Assembly: GCF_035917975.1 (NCBI RefSeq)
Contig: NZ_CP109130.1
Location: forward strand, 6,944,001-7,008,000
DNA: 64,000 nucleotides
Direction of reading: 5' to 3'
Origin: Streptosporangium sp. NBC_01756
GTDB lineage: Bacteria > Actinomycetota > Actinomycetes > Streptosporangiales > Streptosporangiaceae
Of this stretch, positions 61,218-64,000 are shown piece by piece. The notes beneath the pieces are model-generated. The model worked only from the letters and a program-made list of their open reading frames with translations, was not told where the DNA came from and did not search any database. The first letter of the stretch is position 1; the number at the start of each line of letters is the position of its first letter. The translations under genes were made by a program, and so were the position numbers.

Positions 61218-61634
61218 CTACGCGGTGAAGCCGGCCTCCCGGTCGGCAGCCGCGAGCTGCTCGAAGAAGCGCTTGTGCACCCAGTGCTTCTCGCCGAGGA
61301 GCTCGATCGTCCACCAGTTGCCGTGGCCCGGACCGAGCTTGGTGCGGCGCGGCATCGTGCCCAGCAGCTTCTGCGGGCTGGCGCCGCCGGACAGCTTGGT
61401 GCTGTCGAGCACGTAGATCTCGTCCTTCGTGACGGCCACGCACCGGTACTTGTTGACGAGCATCGTCAGACCGGTCATGTACGTCACGACGAAGAACAGG
61501 AAGTTCGGCGCGCTCTGCGCGATGAACGCCTGCCGGATCTCGCTGCCCGGCGGCAGGAACTCCGCCGCGCGCGACACCAGGTCCGGCCGAGGTTCAGGGT
61601 TCAACCGGCTGCTCTTGTTGGCTTCCTGGGCCAC
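61218..61634 (-). CDS. PH-domain-like protein of unknown function
   Basis: 138 residues. FLPPGSEIRQAFIAQSAPNFLFF, a hydrophobic segment TYMTGLTMLV, then YRCVAVTKDEIYVLDSTKLSGGASPQKLLGTMPR, the strand pattern of bacterial PH (bPH) domains. GTG start. It appears intact inside a decayed region, which suggests recent arrival or selection. A second minus-strand frame overlaps its start. Confidence 0.75.
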   Translation of the reverse strand: MAQEANKSSRLNPEPRPDLVSRAAEFLPPGSEIRQAFIAQSAPNFLFFVVTYMTGLTMLVNKYRCVAVTKDEIYVLDSTKLSGGASPQKLLGTMPRRTKLGPGHGNWWTIELLGEKHWVHKRFFEQLAAADREAGFTA

Positions 61635-61989
61635 CGTTGTTCCACCCGTGTCTCTGATCGGCTGCCGAACGCAGCGAGGCTACCGCAGGGACAGCCACGG
61701 CCGCCGTCCCCAACGCGACCACCCGATAGCCGACTTGAAAACTTCCGACCACCGGGGCCGTTCGCCAAGGGCTGTCCCGTACAGCTGTTGGCCTCGGCAG
61801 ATGGATCAGTGAGCGCGGGGAAGAGGCAGCGAGCATCCATAGACCGCCGATTCGCCGCGCGGCATCCTGATCGAGATAGGCGTCCAGATGCCGATCGTGG
61901 TCGGCGATCACGGCGTGGACCAGTGGCCGGGCTGGTCGGATGACTCTGAACTCCGTGGAACCGAGCCGCAGAGGCCGTGTGCGGGTCAC
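61594..61989 (-). CDS. Possible protein of unknown function, perhaps broken at the C-terminus
   Basis: 131 residues if begun at GTG 61989. The first 90 (LRLGSTEFRVIRPARPLVHAV, DQDAARRIGGLWMLAASSPRSL) look like real protein; the last 40 run out of phase over the start of the next gene and are Gln/Gly/Pro-rich, which suggests a frameshift or truncation. No ribosome site. Not assigned to a family. Confidence 0.4.
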   Translation of the reverse strand: MTRTRPLRLGSTEFRVIRPARPLVHAVIADHDRHLDAYLDQDAARRIGGLWMLAASSPRSLIHLPRPTAVRDSPWRTAPVVGSFQVGYRVVALGTAAVAVPAVASLRSAADQRHGWNNGGPGSQQEQPVEP

Positions 61990-62130
61990 CCATGTGGCGA
62001 TTGAGTAGGCGTGTCGTTGCGGACTACTTGCGCGACGCAGCCGGCCGGAGATGGTGCGGTCCGAGACCGTCGAGGTGATGCGTATCACTCTGTGGGCGCC
62101 TCTGGCCGGGCGTGCGCAATCATGACCGGA

Positions 62131-62832
62131 ATGAACACGCGTTTCCTTGGTATCGCTGATCTGGTCGAAACCCCGCCCGTGGCGGTCGTCGTTGACGTCA
62201 TGCGTGCTTTCACCGTAGCTGCCTGGGCCTTTGCCCAGGGGGCGGAAAAGATCGTTCTGGCTGCGTCGCTGGACGAAGCCCAGGCGCTCAAGGCTCGCCA
62301 CCCGGATTGGGTGGCACTCAAAGACGGCCCGCCCGCGCCCGGGTTCGACGCCGTCAACTCGCCGGGCCTGCTGCGGTCGATCGACCTCGGCGGACGGACC
62401 GTTGTACAGAAAACCACAGCAGGGACGGTCGGCGCCCTTGCGGTCAAGGAGGCGCCGCTGGTGCTGTGCGCCGGCTTCGTGGTGGCGGAGGCGACGGCTC
62501 GCCTCTTGCGGACGCGCAAGAGTGGCAGCGTCACGTTCGTGGTCACCGGCGAAGACGGGCAGGCCGATGAAGATCTGGCGTGTGCTCAGTACATCGCTCG
62601 GAGGGTCACCGAGGCTGGGACGGACGCTGCTGAGTTCCTTCGCCGCGCCGCCGAGTCGCGCGCCGCCGCCGAACTGGCGGAGGGGGTGCGTCAAGGAGTC
62701 CATCCTGATGACGTCGCGCTCTGCCTTGAGGTCGACCGGTTCCCCTTCGCCATGGTGGCGACCCTGGAAGGCACGCTCATGGTCCTGCGTCCACACGCGA
62801 TGCCTTCGCCGACCGACGAGGACCCGGTCTGA
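62131..62832 (+). CDS. comB: 2-phosphosulfolactate phosphatase-like protein (ComB family)
   Basis: About 233 residues: [25 protein letters not shown] at the N-terminus and the later CAQYIARR and [12 protein letters not shown] match the ComB family, a Mg-dependent phosphatase first described in coenzyme M synthesis but widespread in bacteria with unknown role. No other comABC genes are near. ATG 62122 is an equal alternative start; neither has a clear ribosome site. Confidence 0.85.
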   Translation: MNTRFLGIADLVETPPVAVVVDVMRAFTVAAWAFAQGAEKIVLAASLDEAQALKARHPDWVALKDGPPAPGFDAVNSPGLLRSIDLGGRTVVQKTTAGTVGALAVKEAPLVLCAGFVVAEATARLLRTRKSGSVTFVVTGEDGQADEDLACAQYIARRVTEAGTDAAEFLRRAAESRAAAELAEGVRQGVHPDDVALCLEVDRFPFAMVATLEGTLMVLRPHAMPSPTDEDPV

Positions 62833-62943
62833 TCGCCGGTGAGGTCTACTTTCGGCGAATTCGCCGACGTCTTGCAGTGCCTGGAGGCGCCGCTCGACTC
62901 GGTGCGGAGGTGAACGCAGAGGCGGGCGCCGTAGAAAGCGGTG
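62833..62943. other. Intergenic, no recognisable feature
   Basis: Between the ComB-like gene and the mosaic repeat; nothing seen. Confidence 0.4.
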
Positions 62944-63172
62944 CGAACGCCGTCACGGACTTCCGGAAAATTTGTCCGGGGGACTGGCCGCCGGGGCGGC
63001 CTTCGCCGGATCGCTCTGGCAGGGGGCCGCGCAGGCTCTCCCGCGTCGTGGCCCCGGTCCCTACGGTCCGCTCGTCGTGCCTGACGTCCGGGCACCCGGC
63101 CGAGCCGGCCGTCGGTGTGCCGGATCTCAACTCCACAGGTGACTGACCGGAGGACGGATCAGGTGCAGCCCT
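62944..63172. repeat. Mosaic of three sequences present elsewhere in the window
   Basis: 62944-62982 matches 60927-60965; at a shared CCGGGGG it switches to 62976-63088, matching 61055-61167 (about 5 differences in 113); four bases later 63092-63172 matches 55410-55490 (about 5 in 81). No indels within blocks. It carries no start codon for the Tat-signal protein and encodes no complete gene. Confidence 0.92.
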
Positions 63173-63363
63173 GTCAGGCAACTCTGAGCTCGCAGCGGTA
63201 CATCGGTTCTACCGCGCGCCGACGCCGTTCGTGGGCGAGCCCCATGACCGAGAACGGGAACGGCGTCCGGCGCGTTGTCGGTTGGCCCCAAGGGTGAGCG
63301 AGAACGTCAGATCACCCTGCATACAGGTCCTCTGGCTGGCACGATGGCGGCATCCTTCCGCCC
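63173..63363. other. Intergenic, no recognisable gene
   Basis: About 190 bp after the mosaic; no coding signal or hairpin that I can support. Confidence 0.4.
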
Positions 63364-63369
63364 TACAGT
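63364..63369 (+). promoter_or_regulatory. -10 box of a possible leaderless transcript
   Basis: TACAGT, then 6 nt, then ATG 63376. If used, the next protein begins MPGSAKMVTM rather than at the internal ATG 63403. Confidence 0.45.
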
Positions 63370-63375
63370 CCGACC

Positions 63376-63768
63376 ATGCCGGGAAGTGCGAAGATGGTCA
63401 CCATGAGCATTAGCCGACGAGACGAAACCCTGAACGACCTTGCGCAGGCGATACGGAACGTGACAGTTCCCGATTCGCCTGCGATCCGGCGGGCGTCGGT
63501 TGAGCCCTATCTTGATGCTGACGGAGATCCCGCACTAAAAGCTGTGATTATTCTTGATTCGCCCGGAGAAGGTGGATGGTCCGCCGCGTTCACGCACGAA
63601 CTGCGCAAGCAAGTGAACAGACTTGCGGCGGAACGGCACCTTGACGAGCACGTTTATGTCACCCTCTTCACCGAACAGGAGTTCAATGATCGAGGGCGAG
63701 ACGACGCGGAATCCGCGAGTACCACGGCCATTGACGATACCCTCACCCAGGACCAACAGGACGGGTAG
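63376..63768 (+). CDS. Small acidic protein paired with a HEPN-like gene
   Basis: 130 residues (121 if begun at 63403). DETLNDLAQAIRNVTVPDSPAIRRASVEPYLDADGDPALKAVIILDSPGEG, read here as LNDLAQAIRNV and YLDADGDPALKAVIIL, then HVYVTLFTEQEF: a compact alpha/beta protein. It lacks the GSxxxGxxxxxSDxD motif of MNT nucleotidyltransferases. Its stop shares one base with the start of the HEPN-like gene, so the two are a coupled pair of toxin-antitoxin-like layout. Family not recognised. Confidence 0.7.
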   Translation: MPGSAKMVTMSISRRDETLNDLAQAIRNVTVPDSPAIRRASVEPYLDADGDPALKAVIILDSPGEGGWSAAFTHELRKQVNRLAAERHLDEHVYVTLFTEQEFNDRGRDDAESASTTAIDDTLTQDQQDG

Positions 63769-64000
63769 TGAGACGGGACTTCAAGGCCGAAGATCACTTG
63801 CACCTCGCCGACACCCTGGCCGGTCGTACTGCGGGTCGGGGCCGGCCGCGTACGGCCTATCTGCGACGTGCCATATCAACCGCCTACTACGCTCTTTTTC
63901 ATGAGTTGGTTCAACACGGGGCAAAGCGGGCGGCCAGGACCGGGCCAACCGAGCACCAGCAGGCAATCGGCCGGTGGTATGCCCATGGAAATTTCAAGAA
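63768..64000 (+). CDS. HEPN-like protein, 3' end outside window
   Basis: At least 77 residues before the window ends. GRGRPRTAYLRRAISTAYYALFHEL, seen as TAYLRRAISTAYYALFHEL, is the start of a HEPN-type helical bundle (the RRxxSxxYYAxFH pattern), a fold common in RNase toxins and in adaptor proteins. GTG start overlapping the previous stop by one base. Part of this stretch is duplicated at 60816-60878. Whether the catalytic R-x4-6-H motif is complete cannot be seen. Confidence 0.72.
   Translation, partial: MRRDFKAEDHLHLADTLAGRTAGRGRPRTAYLRRAISTAYYALFHELVQHGAKRAARTGPTEHQQAIGRWYAHGNFK

Noticed and set aside
60544..63375. Insertion sequence or prophage as cause of the scrambled region
   Set aside because: No transposase, integrase, terminal inverted repeats or target duplications are visible; the joints look like homologous or microhomology recombination.

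Overview
The window is chromosomal DNA of a high-GC actinomycete. GTG and TTG starts are common, 4-bp stop/start overlaps are frequent, the menaquinol-type bc1-aa3 branch is complete (actinobacterial CtaF, fused diheme QcrC), and there are XRE/DUF397, GlxA-type AraC, DUF5304 and SIMPL families. Together these suggest a filamentous genus of the Streptomyces/Streptosporangium kind; the genus is an inference, not a match. No rRNA, tRNA, CRISPR array or intact insertion sequence was seen.

Bases 1-24050 are core. They hold a lysyl-tRNA synthetase cut by the left edge, a mycothiol-dependent isomerase-like gene, a SIMPL protein, nadA, erpA, adenosine kinase, a cysteine desulfurase/TusA/CBS operon, ctaCDF, an L,D-transpeptidase, the ctaE-qcrCAB operon, trpD, a DnaQ/GIY-YIG fusion, an NYN-domain protein and a RipC-like NlpC/P60 hydrolase. 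Bases 24051-25717 form a long leader with a cyclic di-AMP riboswitch and a second NlpC/P60 gene that appears to start at CTG.

Bases 26-45 kb hold an NmrA/MarR divergent pair on a long perfect operator, an envelope operon (two metallopeptidases and a PimB'-like mannosyltransferase), a FadD15-like acyl-CoA ligase, a metallophosphoesterase, SRPBCC-ArsA-DUF5304, ROK glucokinase, an endonuclease/phosphatase, a secreted repeat protein, an alpha/beta hydrolase, a PlsC acyltransferase, a fluoride-channel pair enclosing a DUF190 gene, and a TetR/NmrA divergent pair. The order erpA-adoK-cta/qcr-trpD-dnaQ/uvrC-ripC-pimB'-fadD15-SRPBCC-arsA-plsC resembles Mycobacterium tuberculosis Rv2204c-Rv2182c, which supports many of the assignments.

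Bases 44.5-60.5 kb are more accessory: LacI/acetyl-xylan-esterase/RhaM (plant polysaccharide), homocysteine methyltransferase, a DUF885 peptidase, a MerR-VIT/vWA operon, Dps, unknown membrane proteins, an XRE/DUF397 pair, a methyltransferase, and a GlxA regulator divergent from an MFS exporter.

Bases 60.5-64 kb are a genomic scrapyard: a Nudix fragment, a truncated Tat-signal gene, a mosaic built from three sequences found elsewhere in the window, a ComB-like gene, and at the right edge a small gene overlapping a HEPN-like gene whose start is also duplicated as a fragment 3 kb upstream. Recurrent themes are tandem duplications across stop codons and several promoters whose -10 box lies 6-7 nt before the start codon (leaderless mRNAs).
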